Assembly (NCBI GenBank): GCA_910580225.1 | Contig: CAJTXE010000006.1 | Location: 68,632 to 132,631, forward strand | From: an uncultured Acetatifactor sp. | Lineage (GTDB): Bacteria; Bacillota; Clostridia; Lachnospirales; Lachnospiraceae | Reading direction: 5' to 3' | DNA length: 64,000 bases | Shown here: positions 26,158 through 35,354 of the stretch, in pieces | Position numbering within the stretch: the stretch's first letter is position 1 | Layout of the letters: every line of letters starts with the position of its first letter | Translations under genes and position numbers: made by a program | Notes under the pieces: generated by a model | The model's database searches: none | Told to the model about the DNA's origin: nothing | Seen by the model: the letters and a program-made list of their open reading frames with translations, nothing else

Positions 26158-27027
26158 TTAAGCCCCGATATTTGAAAAGATCGGGATTAATATCATAATT
26201 AAAATACCAACGAACATAATCATGATCGGTATCATCAGCTTGCTGGAAGCCTTCTCCCCCTGGCGCTTGATATTCTGGCGCCTCAGATTCCACACCTCCC
26301 TGCTCTGGTCCTGAAGCATGGCTGACAATTCGCTGTTGCCCTTGGTAATGCCCTGTACCACCGTGGATGTAAATTTCTTGATCTCCGGAACCACGCATCT
26401 GCTGCCGAACCGAAACAACGCATCTATTTCCGCAAATCCGTTATTCATCTCATCCACCGCAGTCTGCATCTCAAGGTACAGTGCTCTGTCCCCGGTGTAG
26501 GCAACTTCTTCCCATGCCTCGCGGAAGATCATGCCCGCGTTGGTCAGCAGGGCCAGTTTGGAAATCACCTCGGAGAAATCCGTCATCATTTCTTCGGAAC
26601 GCTTCAAAATCTTCTCACTGGTAACCGTACCGAAATAATAGTACGCTACAAAGGCAAAAACCACCACCACTGCCAGCGCTGCGATGTCATCTGCCAGCCC
26701 ATACATGGCAAAGGCGAACACCAGCAGAGAAAGCGCCATGGTAATCTGCTGCGAATGTATCACACGCAAATAATAATCTGCATATTTCTCACCGTACAGG
26801 ATGGAAATCTCTTTTCTCAGCTTTCGATCATTTTTGCTGTGATAAGCATATTTCACTGTATTCAACGCTTCATATCCCACGAAATAAATCTCCTTTAAGG
26901 GATAATCCTTCTCATCCAAAGGTTCGAAAAGGGAGGCATTCTTCATGCCTTTCAGGTAAAGTATCAGCCACACTGCAAGAAACAGGCCTCCTATACTGAA
27001 TATGATAATATCTGTTACACCCAACAT
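26158..27027 (-). CDS. tadC: Tad secretion inner-membrane protein TadC
   Basis: A 289-residue member of the type II secretion F (GspF) family. There is an N-terminal membrane helix (residues 5-25), a cytoplasmic region, a pair of helices (about 105-150), a second cytoplasmic GspF domain with FSEVISKLALLTNAGMIFREAWEEV, and a final helix. With TadB it forms the platform on which the TadA ATPase acts. The gene order tadZ-tadA-tadB-tadC-flp is the usual one. Distinguishing TadC from TadB here rests on order, since the two are paralogues. Confidence 0.9.
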   Translation of the reverse strand: MLGVTDIIIFSIGGLFLAVWLILYLKGMKNASLFEPLDEKDYPLKEIYFVGYEALNTVKYAYHSKNDRKLRKEISILYGEKYADYYLRVIHSQQITMALSLLVFAFAMYGLADDIAALAVVVVFAFVAYYYFGTVTSEKILKRSEEMMTDFSEVISKLALLTNAGMIFREAWEEVAYTGDRALYLEMQTAVDEMNNGFAEIDALFRFGSRCVVPEIKKFTSTVVQGITKGNSELSAMLQDQSREVWNLRRQNIKRQGEKASSKLMIPIMIMFVGILIMILIPIFSNIGA

Positions 27028-27119
27028 ATGTCTCTCCTACCATCTATGAAATTTCTGCCCAAAATACAGCAGGCCTGAATTCAGCATCCTCTGCGCCCCA
27101 GACCGGTTACGCACGCTTC

Positions 27120-28007
27120 CTATACCTTAATATTCAGCACGGCCCGCCCCACCAGATAAGCCGCAATAAACATCGCAATGCCCACGGTCGTGGCAATGAT
27201 ACCCGAAGGCGTGGCAAAATTCGCCGCAAAATCAGCACTCATGGATTTGATCATTCCAATCAGCAGGATGGGCATGATAAGCATCAGGTACTGCTCTGAC
27301 CTGGCTCCTGTCACAGTGGTCTCGATCTCCTCTGCAATCTCCATCTTGTCACTTAAGATGATGTGAGTGCTCCGGATGGTGTCCTTGATATTGCCGCCTT
27401 TGCGGTAACAGATCTTGAATACATTGGCAAAACTGACGATATCATCCACGCCGCTTCTGGTGCCGAAATCCGCCAGAGGTATCTCCAGATCCACGTTATT
27501 ATTCATACAGGAGAGAATGACTTCCAATTCCTTTAATATGTAGGCATCCTCTTCGTACTGCACCTTCAGATCGTCATACACGGAATGAAAAGAATCCGTT
27601 ACGTTTTTACCGGCTCCCAGAGATGTGTTGAATGCCTCCAGCATATCCCGGAACTGAGTCTTCAGATTCTTGGTTCGCTTATTCAAAATCATGCCGGTGC
27701 GGATAGGAAGAAAAGCACATCCTGCTGCAATGCCTGCCGCTCCGGATATCACCACATTCAGCACATAAGTCATGGTAGTGGGATCACCGTATTCATCCTT
27801 GGCCAGTCCTCCGTAGAACAGATACCCTACCGCCGCGCCTACCGCAAAGCCAATGAGGAAATACAGCACTTTCTCCGCAAAGTTCATGTAATAGACCTTA
27901 TAATTCAATGTCTGCATGTTGGTCGCGGAAGAGTAATACTGAGGTTCTTTGATCTTTTTCTCCTTGACTTTCTTCGGTTCTTTTACTTTCTTCTCCTTCT
28001 TTGCCAT
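27120..28007 (-). CDS. tadB: Tad secretion inner-membrane protein TadB
   Basis: A 295-residue GspF-family platform protein. It starts with an unusual run of about 25 residues almost entirely of Lys, Glu, Pro and Val, then membrane helices near residues 45-65 and 80-100. The cytoplasmic GspF domain follows (FRDMLEAFNTSLGAGKNVTDSF, MEIAEEIETTVTGARSEQ), with two C-terminal helices. It begins 12 bases after the tadA stop. A 92-base gap, without visible features, separates it from tadC. Confidence 0.9.
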   Translation of the reverse strand: MAKKEKKVKEPKKVKEKKIKEPQYYSSATNMQTLNYKVYYMNFAEKVLYFLIGFAVGAAVGYLFYGGLAKDEYGDPTTMTYVLNVVISGAAGIAAGCAFLPIRTGMILNKRTKNLKTQFRDMLEAFNTSLGAGKNVTDSFHSVYDDLKVQYEEDAYILKELEVILSCMNNNVDLEIPLADFGTRSGVDDIVSFANVFKICYRKGGNIKDTIRSTHIILSDKMEIAEEIETTVTGARSEQYLMLIMPILLIGMIKSMSADFAANFATPSGIIATTVGIAMFIAAYLVGRAVLNIKV

Positions 28008-28019
28008 TCCTTCATCCTC

Positions 28020-29258
28020 TTATATTTCCGTTTTGATACCTGACAGCTGCAGCTTAAATATATTCTTCATCTTATTTTCCGTCCGTTTCAGCTTACCGGA
28101 TACCTTTTCCAGTGTACTTGCTTCATCCTCCTCAAATACATAAAGCGGATTTAAGACTACCTGTCCATCTTCATATCCTACTACTTCCGTAATCTCCATG
28201 GTTTTCCTTGACTTGTCTCTCAGACGGGAAAGATGAACAATGATATCCACCGCAGAAGCAATCTGCTGTCGGATCGCTTCCAGCGGAAGTCCCGGCGCCC
28301 CCTGCAGCACCATGGTCTCCAGACGGCTCAGCATATCCTGGGTAGAGTTCGCATGTCCGGTAGACAGGGAGCCGTCATGACCGGTATTCATGGCCTGCAG
28401 CATGTCCAGTGCCTCACCGCCTCGAACCTCACCTACCACAATGCGTTCAGGCCTCATTCTCAGCGATGATTTAATCAAATCACGGATGGTAATCTGCCCT
28501 GCCCCCGCCGCATTGGCATTACGAGTCTCCAGCCTTACCAGATTTGCTACTCCAACGATCTGCAGCTCCGCAGAGTCCTCTATGGTAATAACACGTTCGT
28601 CCTTCGGAATATAATTTGACATGGCATTCAGAAAAGTGGTTTTTCCTGAACCGGTACCTCCGCAGATAAAAATGTTATATTTTGCCCGCACCAACAGTTC
28701 CAGCTTGTCTGCAATCTCCTGGGTAATTGAGCCATATTTGATCAGCCGCTCCACCGTCATGGGGGTCTTGGAAAACTTTCGTATGGTCAAAGTCGGACCG
28801 CACAGGGCAATGGGAGGCAATACCACATTGACACGGGATCCGTCCGGAAGCCGGGTGTCACAGATAGGATTTGCCTGGTTGACCTCACGTCCTGCCAGCC
28901 CCACGATTCTCTGAATGATATCCTCCAGACGCCGCTCACTCTCAAACTGCTTCTCCAGCTTGAACAGCCGGCCATTCTGCTCAATAAAAATATCATCCGG
29001 ACCGTTGATCATAACCTCGGTAATGGTATCGTCTTTGATAATGGTGTCCAGCAGCCCGAACCCCCTGATAGAACTGTATATCTGTTCCACAATAGACACA
29101 TGCTGCTCAATGGATACATATTGTCCCTGCATTCTCTGATCGCAGATTTCTTCGATCTTGTCCTGCAGGTCATCGTCACTTAATTTGCTTAATGGAAAAT
29201 TCTCAGATATGTATTTTTTTACATCAGCGATAAATTGCTGCTCCGCATCGAATGTCAT
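28020..29258 (-). CDS. tadA: Tad pilus assembly ATPase TadA (CpaF family)
   Basis: A 412-residue secretion ATPase of the VirB11/GspE superfamily that powers pilus extension, and possibly retraction. Walker A is ICGGTGSGKTTFLNAM near residue 195, the Asp/Glu box and Walker B region is RIVVGEVRGGEALDM, and the His box HANSTQDMLSRL follows. The N-terminal 120 residues form the usual helical and PAS-like part. The start was moved to the ATG at 29258 because AAAGGGGGAAG lies just upstream; the longer frame would start in a poorly conserved segment. Confidence 0.95.
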   Translation of the reverse strand: MTFDAEQQFIADVKKYISENFPLSKLSDDDLQDKIEEICDQRMQGQYVSIEQHVSIVEQIYSSIRGFGLLDTIIKDDTITEVMINGPDDIFIEQNGRLFKLEKQFESERRLEDIIQRIVGLAGREVNQANPICDTRLPDGSRVNVVLPPIALCGPTLTIRKFSKTPMTVERLIKYGSITQEIADKLELLVRAKYNIFICGGTGSGKTTFLNAMSNYIPKDERVITIEDSAELQIVGVANLVRLETRNANAAGAGQITIRDLIKSSLRMRPERIVVGEVRGGEALDMLQAMNTGHDGSLSTGHANSTQDMLSRLETMVLQGAPGLPLEAIRQQIASAVDIIVHLSRLRDKSRKTMEITEVVGYEDGQVVLNPLYVFEEDEASTLEKVSGKLKRTENKMKNIFKLQLSGIKTEI

Positions 29259-29389
29259 TCTTCCCCCTTTTTCCGTGCTGTCCCAAACTGCGCTTTTCGC
29301 CAGATCTCCTGTCCCGGTCACAAACTGCACCGAGTAACGGCTGACACATGTGATTTCCCATTCCGTGGTTATCCGCGCCTCCGGACGGC

Positions 29390-30454
29390 TTATTCCAGCG
29401 CATCAAATACAGGCTGACACTTCAGCTGCTGAAGCAGCTTCTGAATGCCGCAGCCCTCGTACCTGTTGATTCCGCCATATTCCTTCAGCCCGGCCACATT
29501 TGCCTTCCGGGAAGTCTGGCTGCTGAAGCGGTTATACAGAACGCCGCACCGCATCAGCAGCTTCATATCACTCTGCTGCTCCAGTACTCCCAATGACTCA
29601 ATCACACGTTCCAGCTTTACATTGGAAACCTCGGAGCCGTCAGCCACAAATACAATGTTATTACACTCTTCCAGTACCGTCAGAAATTTTTTGTCCATGG
29701 AAAAATCCAGGTCCAGAATAACATAATCATATGCGCCGGCCATCCGCAGAACACCGATAATCTGCTGGATTTCCCCGGGATTCAGCTCCGCAATGTCCAG
29801 TACCATCCTTGTGGAAGAGAAAAAGAATACTCCTGATGGATCATGCTTTACCGAACTTTCCAGTTTCATGGGCAGATTTCCCTTTTTGCTTTTGATGGCG
29901 TAAATCACATCCCCAAGGTTACTGCTGCCATCCGCATTGAAAAATACATCGGCACTGCCAAAGCGCTCCAGATTCAGGTACAGAACATTCTTCCCCTTCT
30001 GGGCAAAGTTCATGGCACAGGCAGCCGCTACTGCGGAACTGCCCGTACCGCCTCCTGCGGACAGGAATGCCATTACCTTGCAGCCCGCTTCATCATTCAG
30101 ATATACGCCCGTCACAGCCGCAACCTTCTCCGAGAAAATCCCCAGAATCTGGCGGTAAATCAACTCTGCTTTTTGAAACTTACAGATTGCCACCACATCC
30201 TTCAAAGTCTTAATATCCACTGAATCCACCAGATATGCAAAACCGCAGTTGGATGGAATCTCTGTCTCATCCACCTCAAATACTTCGTTCGCCAGGAATA
30301 CATCAATTTTCGTACTTCTCAGGGACTGTATCGCGGCGTCTCTGTCAGTAAACGAATAAATTTCCAGCTTATCTGCATATCTCACATTAAAAATGGAGAC
30401 GATCCGATTCAGATATACTGCATCATTTTCCAAAATAGCCAGTCTGATCCGCAT
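29390..30454 (-). CDS. tadZ: TadZ/CpaE-like P-loop ATPase
   Basis: A 354-residue protein with an N-terminal receiver-like domain (residues 1-115), lacking a clear phosphorylation site, and a MinD/ParA-like ATPase domain. The deviant Walker A is FLSAGGGTGSSAVA near residue 133, lacking the usual signature lysine and final GKT, as often in CpaE/TadZ proteins. A DYVILDLD motif follows near residue 235. TadZ places the Tad machinery at the pole. It is the first gene of the Tad transcript, about 80 bases downstream of a perfect promoter. A 131-base gap separates it from tadA. Confidence 0.88.
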   Translation of the reverse strand: MRIRLAILENDAVYLNRIVSIFNVRYADKLEIYSFTDRDAAIQSLRSTKIDVFLANEVFEVDETEIPSNCGFAYLVDSVDIKTLKDVVAICKFQKAELIYRQILGIFSEKVAAVTGVYLNDEAGCKVMAFLSAGGGTGSSAVAAACAMNFAQKGKNVLYLNLERFGSADVFFNADGSSNLGDVIYAIKSKKGNLPMKLESSVKHDPSGVFFFSSTRMVLDIAELNPGEIQQIIGVLRMAGAYDYVILDLDFSMDKKFLTVLEECNNIVFVADGSEVSNVKLERVIESLGVLEQQSDMKLLMRCGVLYNRFSSQTSRKANVAGLKEYGGINRYEGCGIQKLLQQLKCQPVFDALE

Positions 30455-30541
30455 ATTATATTCCTTCCCTTAAATTTATTCCATCGATAAATTTCCTTTA
30501 TATCTCTAAAAAAAAGATAAATTTTTCATAAACTTTCGTTC

Positions 30542-30570
30542 ATTATACCTTCTATGCCCAGGTTTGTCAA
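30542..30570 (-). promoter_or_regulatory. Consensus sigma-A promoter of the Tad operon
   Basis: TTGACA (30565-30570) and TATAAT (30542-30547) on the minus strand with a 17-base spacer, a perfect match to the housekeeping consensus. Transcription should start near 30535, giving an A/T-rich leader of about 80 bases before tadZ. Confidence 0.9.
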
Positions 30571-30618
30571 TATCCGCCATTTTTCGTTTCCCGGCACTAA
30601 AAAGCCCTGAAAAACATC

Positions 30619-32043
30619 TCACAGCCTGCTCAGGATATCATTTCGTTTGGCATTGTATTCTTCAAAGGTAATCAACTCATTTTCATACAATTGTTTCAGT
30701 CTCTGCAGTGCAGCCATAGGATCTTCCACGCCGGCGGATACACTTTGACCATCTCCAGACCGCTGTTCCATCTGGCCGCAGAACTGCCCTGCCTGCGGAT
30801 TCCCCTGCTCGTTCCCAGGCATCTGGCCCATCTGTCCATAATACTGCCCTGCGTCCTGCCCCATCCCGCCATAGTTCTGATCCGTCTGGCCATAATACTG
30901 CTGCATCGGCTGCTGATTCGTCTGGCCATAGAACTGACCCGTCTGCTGATTCATCTGGTCAAAAGACGGCTGACCCATCTGCGCAAAAGGCTGTGTCATC
31001 TGCTGGTTCATCTGACCATAGGGCTGACCTGGCTGCTGATTCATCTGACCGAAAGGCTGCTGGCCCATCTGCGCAAAGGGCTGTACCATCTGCTGCGCCA
31101 TGCTGCCCATCATTCCCATAGCTGCAAGACCCATCCCCAAATTTGCCCCGCTGGAAACAGCAGAATCCGCACCGCCGTCTCCGCCGCCTACATTATCAAT
31201 CATCTGTCCCATAAGGTAAACGGACTGCTGTTTCTCCCATTTATCGCCCAACAAATCCATTACAGCTCTGTCCGCCTGTGCATTGCGCATCTTGGCAATC
31301 GCATCCATTCCCATCGCATCATACTGCCTGCGCAGTTCCGTATCATCCACATCAATGGCTGAAATTGCAAAACCGGCACAGCGGAGCCCATACTCAGCCA
31401 TCAGTCCGTTGAGCATCGGCGCTATCACCTGAGACAATTCATCCATTCTGGAGTCGATTCCCAGAATCTCCCCGTTCCTATTCTGTACCGCAGCGGAAAT
31501 AGCTGATTTAATCTTACTCTGGAATTCCTGCGCAAAATAGCGGTCCAAATCAGCCTCTGTAGTGGACAGAACCCTGCTGCCGATAAGCTTGTTCAAAAAC
31601 AGGGCCGGATTCTCCACTTCCACCTTGTAAGCGCCTCTGGCACGCATCTTTGTGGCAATTCCCAGAACCTTGTCACGTACCTCGATAGGACTCGCAGTTC
31701 CCCATTTTATCTCCATGGTGTGGGCTGCTCTCACAAAATACACCACACAGTGGAAAGCACTGATTCCGCCGGAAAGGGAATTTCTCAGTCTGCTGAGAAA
31801 CGGATAGTTCTCCGTAGATAACCTGTAAGTTCCGCTGTAAAAGACCTCCTCTATCCTTCCCTCATTCACAAAAATTGCCGCTTCCCCCGGCATGACAATC
31901 AGAGTTGAATTGTTGTTGAAATCTTCCTCCGGCTGCCTCCAGATCATGAAATCTTCCGGAGCCGTATTTTTCAGTACATCCACCCAATGCTTTTTTCCCT
32001 CATAATAGCGCGCCTCATTGGGATTCTTCTTAAAAAAAGCCAC
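30619..32043 (-). CDS. SPFH-domain protein with Gln-rich repeats and SHOCT tail
   Basis: A 474-residue protein. Residues about 1-290 are an SPFH/band-7-like domain of the virion-core-like type (ends near RNAQADRAVMDLLGDKWEKQ). Residues about 318-430 are low-complexity repeats of MNQQPGQPYGQ type. The last 30 residues form a SHOCT motif (LQRLKQLYENELITFEEYNAK). SPFH proteins of this kind oligomerise at membranes; the repeats may mediate multivalent contacts. The start is GTG, well supported by AGGAGG seven bases upstream. It is the last gene of the 38.9-30.6 kb unit and lies just upstream of the Tad promoter. Confidence 0.82.
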   Translation of the reverse strand: MAFFKKNPNEARYYEGKKHWVDVLKNTAPEDFMIWRQPEEDFNNNSTLIVMPGEAAIFVNEGRIEEVFYSGTYRLSTENYPFLSRLRNSLSGGISAFHCVVYFVRAAHTMEIKWGTASPIEVRDKVLGIATKMRARGAYKVEVENPALFLNKLIGSRVLSTTEADLDRYFAQEFQSKIKSAISAAVQNRNGEILGIDSRMDELSQVIAPMLNGLMAEYGLRCAGFAISAIDVDDTELRRQYDAMGMDAIAKMRNAQADRAVMDLLGDKWEKQQSVYLMGQMIDNVGGGDGGADSAVSSGANLGMGLAAMGMMGSMAQQMVQPFAQMGQQPFGQMNQQPGQPYGQMNQQMTQPFAQMGQPSFDQMNQQTGQFYGQTNQQPMQQYYGQTDQNYGGMGQDAGQYYGQMGQMPGNEQGNPQAGQFCGQMEQRSGDGQSVSAGVEDPMAALQRLKQLYENELITFEEYNAKRNDILSRL

Positions 32044-32087
32044 TTCAGTACCTCCTGTTCCAGTTCCGTATCTACCCTCTTAAAGTT

Positions 32088-32684
32088 TCAGCAAAGCGCC
32101 TCCGGCGGTTCCACCTGAAGAATCTCATACAGCATGGTCACATCTGCTGAAGACAGCCCCGCATGAATCGCTTCCTGCAGCATGGCACGGTAATCCGGCT
32201 GCACCCGGAATCTCTTCCGCTCATAATAATCATATCGAAGGTAGGCCATAAAATAATAATAAATTCCCTTGGGTTCGATAGACAGGGCAGCATTGAGATA
32301 TTCCTCCGCCTTTCGAATCACAGGCAGCTGCTGGAGAAACGCTTTCTTCCCACCCAACAGACAGACTGCTGCATACAGATAAGTATCTGCATTGTCAAAA
32401 TCATCCTCAATGGCCTTCTCAAATGCCTGCAAAGCCTTATCATACAGCTTCAGTCTCAAATAACACATTGCCACGGAAATATTCAGTCTGGTATCATCCG
32501 GGTGTTCCGCCAGCGCCTTCCGATAGTTATTTACCCTTTTATTCAACTGTATGGAATTCATATTCATCACACTGCCGAAAGTCCTGATCACAATCGGCTC
32601 ACGGCAATACTCGCATTCCTGCTGATCAATATTCACTCTGGCTCCGCAGCCGGGACATGTCAGCTCCACTACTTCATATGACAT
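32088..32684 (-). CDS. Zinc-ribbon and TPR protein
   Basis: A 198-residue protein. Residues about 8-30 form a zinc ribbon with two Cys pairs (LTCPGCGA and CEYCREP). At least three tetratricopeptide-like helical hairpins follow, recognisable by the spacing in NISVAMCYLRLKLYDKALQAFEKAI. Such small zinc-ribbon/TPR proteins commonly act as scaffolds. Its place between a Ser/Thr kinase and an SPFH-SHOCT protein suggests a regulatory or assembly role. GAGAGG precedes the ATG. A 166-base gap with no visible gene separates it from the kinase. Confidence 0.75.
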   Translation of the reverse strand: MSYEVVELTCPGCGARVNIDQQECEYCREPIVIRTFGSVMNMNSIQLNKRVNNYRKALAEHPDDTRLNISVAMCYLRLKLYDKALQAFEKAIEDDFDNADTYLYAAVCLLGGKKAFLQQLPVIRKAEEYLNAALSIEPKGIYYYFMAYLRYDYYERKRFRVQPDYRAMLQEAIHAGLSSADVTMLYEILQVEPPEALC

Positions 32685-32850
32685 ACGATAACCTCTCTTC
32701 TCTGCGGCTTTTTACTACTTACAGGAAGCCGGGGCTGCCGCGCCGCCGCTGACTCCATAACGCTCTTCCATGGGCAATGTCCGGAACACAGATAACGCAA
32801 TCTCTCTGCCATCCATGTCCCTGTCCAAAACATTGTGCCGCTTCAGACTG

Positions 32851-34638
32851 TCAACGCAGCGAACGCAGCATCCTCTCCCGCTCTGTTGTCAGGACCTGCA
32901 GAGACTGCAGCGCCTGTCTGATTTCTTCGGCCCCGCTCCCGGCCTCTGCCGCATGCTTCACTGCATACGCATTGCGCAGCATATCCTGTTCCACAGCCTG
33001 AAGCTGGGGTCCTGATTTCCTGGGGCTGGCCTTCAAATGATCTGCAGCATTGCGCAGCAGAACCGTCAGCTGCGGCTCTGTAATCATGGCGCCTGCTGTT
33101 TCCAGCTGCATGACAGCTTCTTCTATCACCCTGTTGTCCTGCTCACGACTCAGTTCCCTGTCGGCTCCCCGGGCATTGGCCCCTGTCTGCCATAGAGCCG
33201 ACACAATATAAATTACCGTCAAAATCACCTGTACCCACAGCATTGGCTTCATGGAACCGTGTCCCAGACTCATCCCTATAACTGACACAACTGTGGATAA
33301 TACCGTATATATGCCCCCCGTAATCCGCAGCAGTATCTCGCCCTCCGCATGCTGCCGCACCCTGGGGGAGAGCAGCTGCATCAGCGCCGGTAAAATACAG
33401 GCAGCATACACCCATCCGTAGCTGAAACACACTGCCGGCTCATCCAATTTTGAGAAAACATTTGCCAGAAGCGCAAATACATTATAGATCACCAGATACA
33501 GCGCCGGAAGTATCACTGCTGTCAAAATGTTTTTGGAGTTGGGAACTTTCTGCCCATTGGGCAGGCTTCCTCCATCGGAATAGTACCTGTGTACCCTGAT
33601 GTTCGTCCCATTTTCTGTCACCCCTGCTGTGCTTTCCGTGCCGTACATGTTCCTGCCGGCTCCGTCAACCCCATACGCGTTTCGTCCGAAACCATCGGCA
33701 GCTTCTGCATTCTGCTCCGCTGACCCCGTAACAGCATCCTGCAAAGCTTTCTGCATTTCCTCCGGTGTCTGATACCGGTCTGCCGGGCGATATGCACAGG
33801 CCTTGCAAATGACCCTGCCCAACGCTTCGGATACACCGCCCGGAAGCGGCAGCGGCTCTCCCTGGAGCCGCCGGAAACCGGCATCTTCCTTCTGCTTCGG
33901 CGTAATTACCTCTGCATTGGCATCGAGAAAAGGCATCCTGTTCCGGTTTGCAATCAGATACAATACCATCCCCAACGAATAAATGTCCACTGTGGTATCA
34001 TAACCGCTGCCCTGATAGATTTCCGGCGCCATGTAATTCAACGTTCCCAGTCTGGTCTGCGCATTCTGGAATTCATCCAGTCTTCTGGCAATTCCGAAAT
34101 CCCCCAGCTTGAACCTGCCAAATTCATTGACAAAAATGTTTGCCATCTTGATATCCCGATGAATAATACTCCTGGCTTTACACAGCTTCAGCCCCTCGCA
34201 CATGTCGCTGCCCAGGTCTCCAATATCTTTCTCGGTAAAAGGATGTGTCTCCCGGTAACTGTTCAGTCCCGTAAGCAGTTCCATCCGTATCAGGATGCAC
34301 CACTGCCTGTCAGGTACCAGCTCCTCCACCTTGTAATCCTCAATGCTGACAATATTTGATGTGGCTTTGAGAGATTCCATCAGACGGATTTCGTTGACAC
34401 AGTCCTCCACCACATTGCGCAGGTAGTTCTGCGTCTGTGCCTGCCCATAGCTTGCCGTGGCTTCCTCATAGTCATCCTGGGACTGGGGAATTATGATCAT
34501 TTTGACAGCGGAGAAGCTCTCCACTCCCTGCTGCTCCTTTTTTGCCTTGTAGACTACGCCAAAGCTCCCTCTTCCCAGCATCTCGCACAGCTGCCAGTCC
34601 GGCCAGACCAGACTCTTCACCTGTTCCATATCCCACAT
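32851..34638 (-). CDS. Membrane Ser/Thr protein kinase with C-terminal TM domain
   Basis: A 595-residue Hanks-type kinase. The glycine loop is LGRGSFGVVYKA, the catalytic loop IIHRDIKMANIF and the metal-binding DFGIARR, followed by TLNYMAPE and DIYSLGMVLY; all key residues are present, so it should be active. A linker rich in Gly and Tyr (residues about 310-375) is followed by four to five membrane helices (about 375-500) and a cytoplasmic helical tail, unlike PASTA kinases with a single helix. The start at 34638 is chosen for its perfect AGGAGG; the longer open frame upstream overlaps the DUF1461-like gene in another phase. No extracellular sensor domain is visible. Confidence 0.92.
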   Translation of the reverse strand: MWDMEQVKSLVWPDWQLCEMLGRGSFGVVYKAKKEQQGVESFSAVKMIIIPQSQDDYEEATASYGQAQTQNYLRNVVEDCVNEIRLMESLKATSNIVSIEDYKVEELVPDRQWCILIRMELLTGLNSYRETHPFTEKDIGDLGSDMCEGLKLCKARSIIHRDIKMANIFVNEFGRFKLGDFGIARRLDEFQNAQTRLGTLNYMAPEIYQGSGYDTTVDIYSLGMVLYLIANRNRMPFLDANAEVITPKQKEDAGFRRLQGEPLPLPGGVSEALGRVICKACAYRPADRYQTPEEMQKALQDAVTGSAEQNAEAADGFGRNAYGVDGAGRNMYGTESTAGVTENGTNIRVHRYYSDGGSLPNGQKVPNSKNILTAVILPALYLVIYNVFALLANVFSKLDEPAVCFSYGWVYAACILPALMQLLSPRVRQHAEGEILLRITGGIYTVLSTVVSVIGMSLGHGSMKPMLWVQVILTVIYIVSALWQTGANARGADRELSREQDNRVIEEAVMQLETAGAMITEPQLTVLLRNAADHLKASPRKSGPQLQAVEQDMLRNAYAVKHAAEAGSGAEEIRQALQSLQVLTTERERMLRSLR

Positions 34639-34673
34639 TTCACTGCCTCCTGTATACAAGCCGCTGTGCGGCT

Positions 34674-35354
34674 TTATCTGCCCCTGATTCCGGCGATGGT
34701 TCCCCGGCCTCCGGCCCGAAATCGTTCCGCCCGCCTTACAATCTCCAGTGCCCCAATCCCCGCCAGCTCCATCCCTGCCAGAAAAATACCGCAGTACCTG
34801 AAATAACTTTCCGGAAGATAGAGTACGATCGGATCCAGGAACGGGTCCATCTGCCAATAATCATTGGAGAACAATACCCTGTGAAAGCCGGCAAAAAAAC
34901 CAGAAAAATCGACTGCAGCGCCTGCCGCCGCAAAAAATGTCAGACATCCTGCAGCAGCCTCCATCCATCCAAGCGAAAGCCGGATACCCCGTTTTCCTGC
35001 CAGCCTCCACAGCAGAAACCATAACCCGCAAAAGCCTGCAAACAGCCCATCCACCGCACGGAACCAACATTTTACTTCATAGAAATGCAGCTTGCCGTTT
35101 TCAGACATGGGCAAATGGGGAAGCGCAAGCACCTCCCCATTGAGCACAGCAGGAAATCTGAGATATCCGCGGACAGCTTCAAAATTCTCCGCAATTTCCG
35201 CCTCTTCCAGCCGAAAGCTGCTGAGTACTCCGTCCGCTGCCTGAATTTTCAGATAGATACTCTCCTGATACAACAGAAGATTCAGGCCTGCCGCAGATAC
35301 CTGACCGAAAAAGAGAATTCCCATCATGATACTGACCAATCTGCTTTTCTTCAC
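34674..35354 (-). CDS. TIGR01906/DUF1461-like integral membrane protein
   Basis: A 226-residue membrane protein with about five helices. The conserved core FHRVLFSNDYWQMDPFLDP followed by LYLPESYF matches the TIGR01906/DUF1461 family as I remember it; its function is unknown, and related Lit enzymes act on lipoprotein lipids. The start is GTG, and its GTGA overlaps the TGA of the gene upstream, which indicates translational coupling. The kinase gene begins 35 bases after its stop. Confidence 0.8.
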   Translation of the reverse strand: MKKSRLVSIMMGILFFGQVSAAGLNLLLYQESIYLKIQAADGVLSSFRLEEAEIAENFEAVRGYLRFPAVLNGEVLALPHLPMSENGKLHFYEVKCWFRAVDGLFAGFCGLWFLLWRLAGKRGIRLSLGWMEAAAGCLTFFAAAGAAVDFSGFFAGFHRVLFSNDYWQMDPFLDPIVLYLPESYFRYCGIFLAGMELAGIGALEIVRRAERFRAGGRGTIAGIRGR

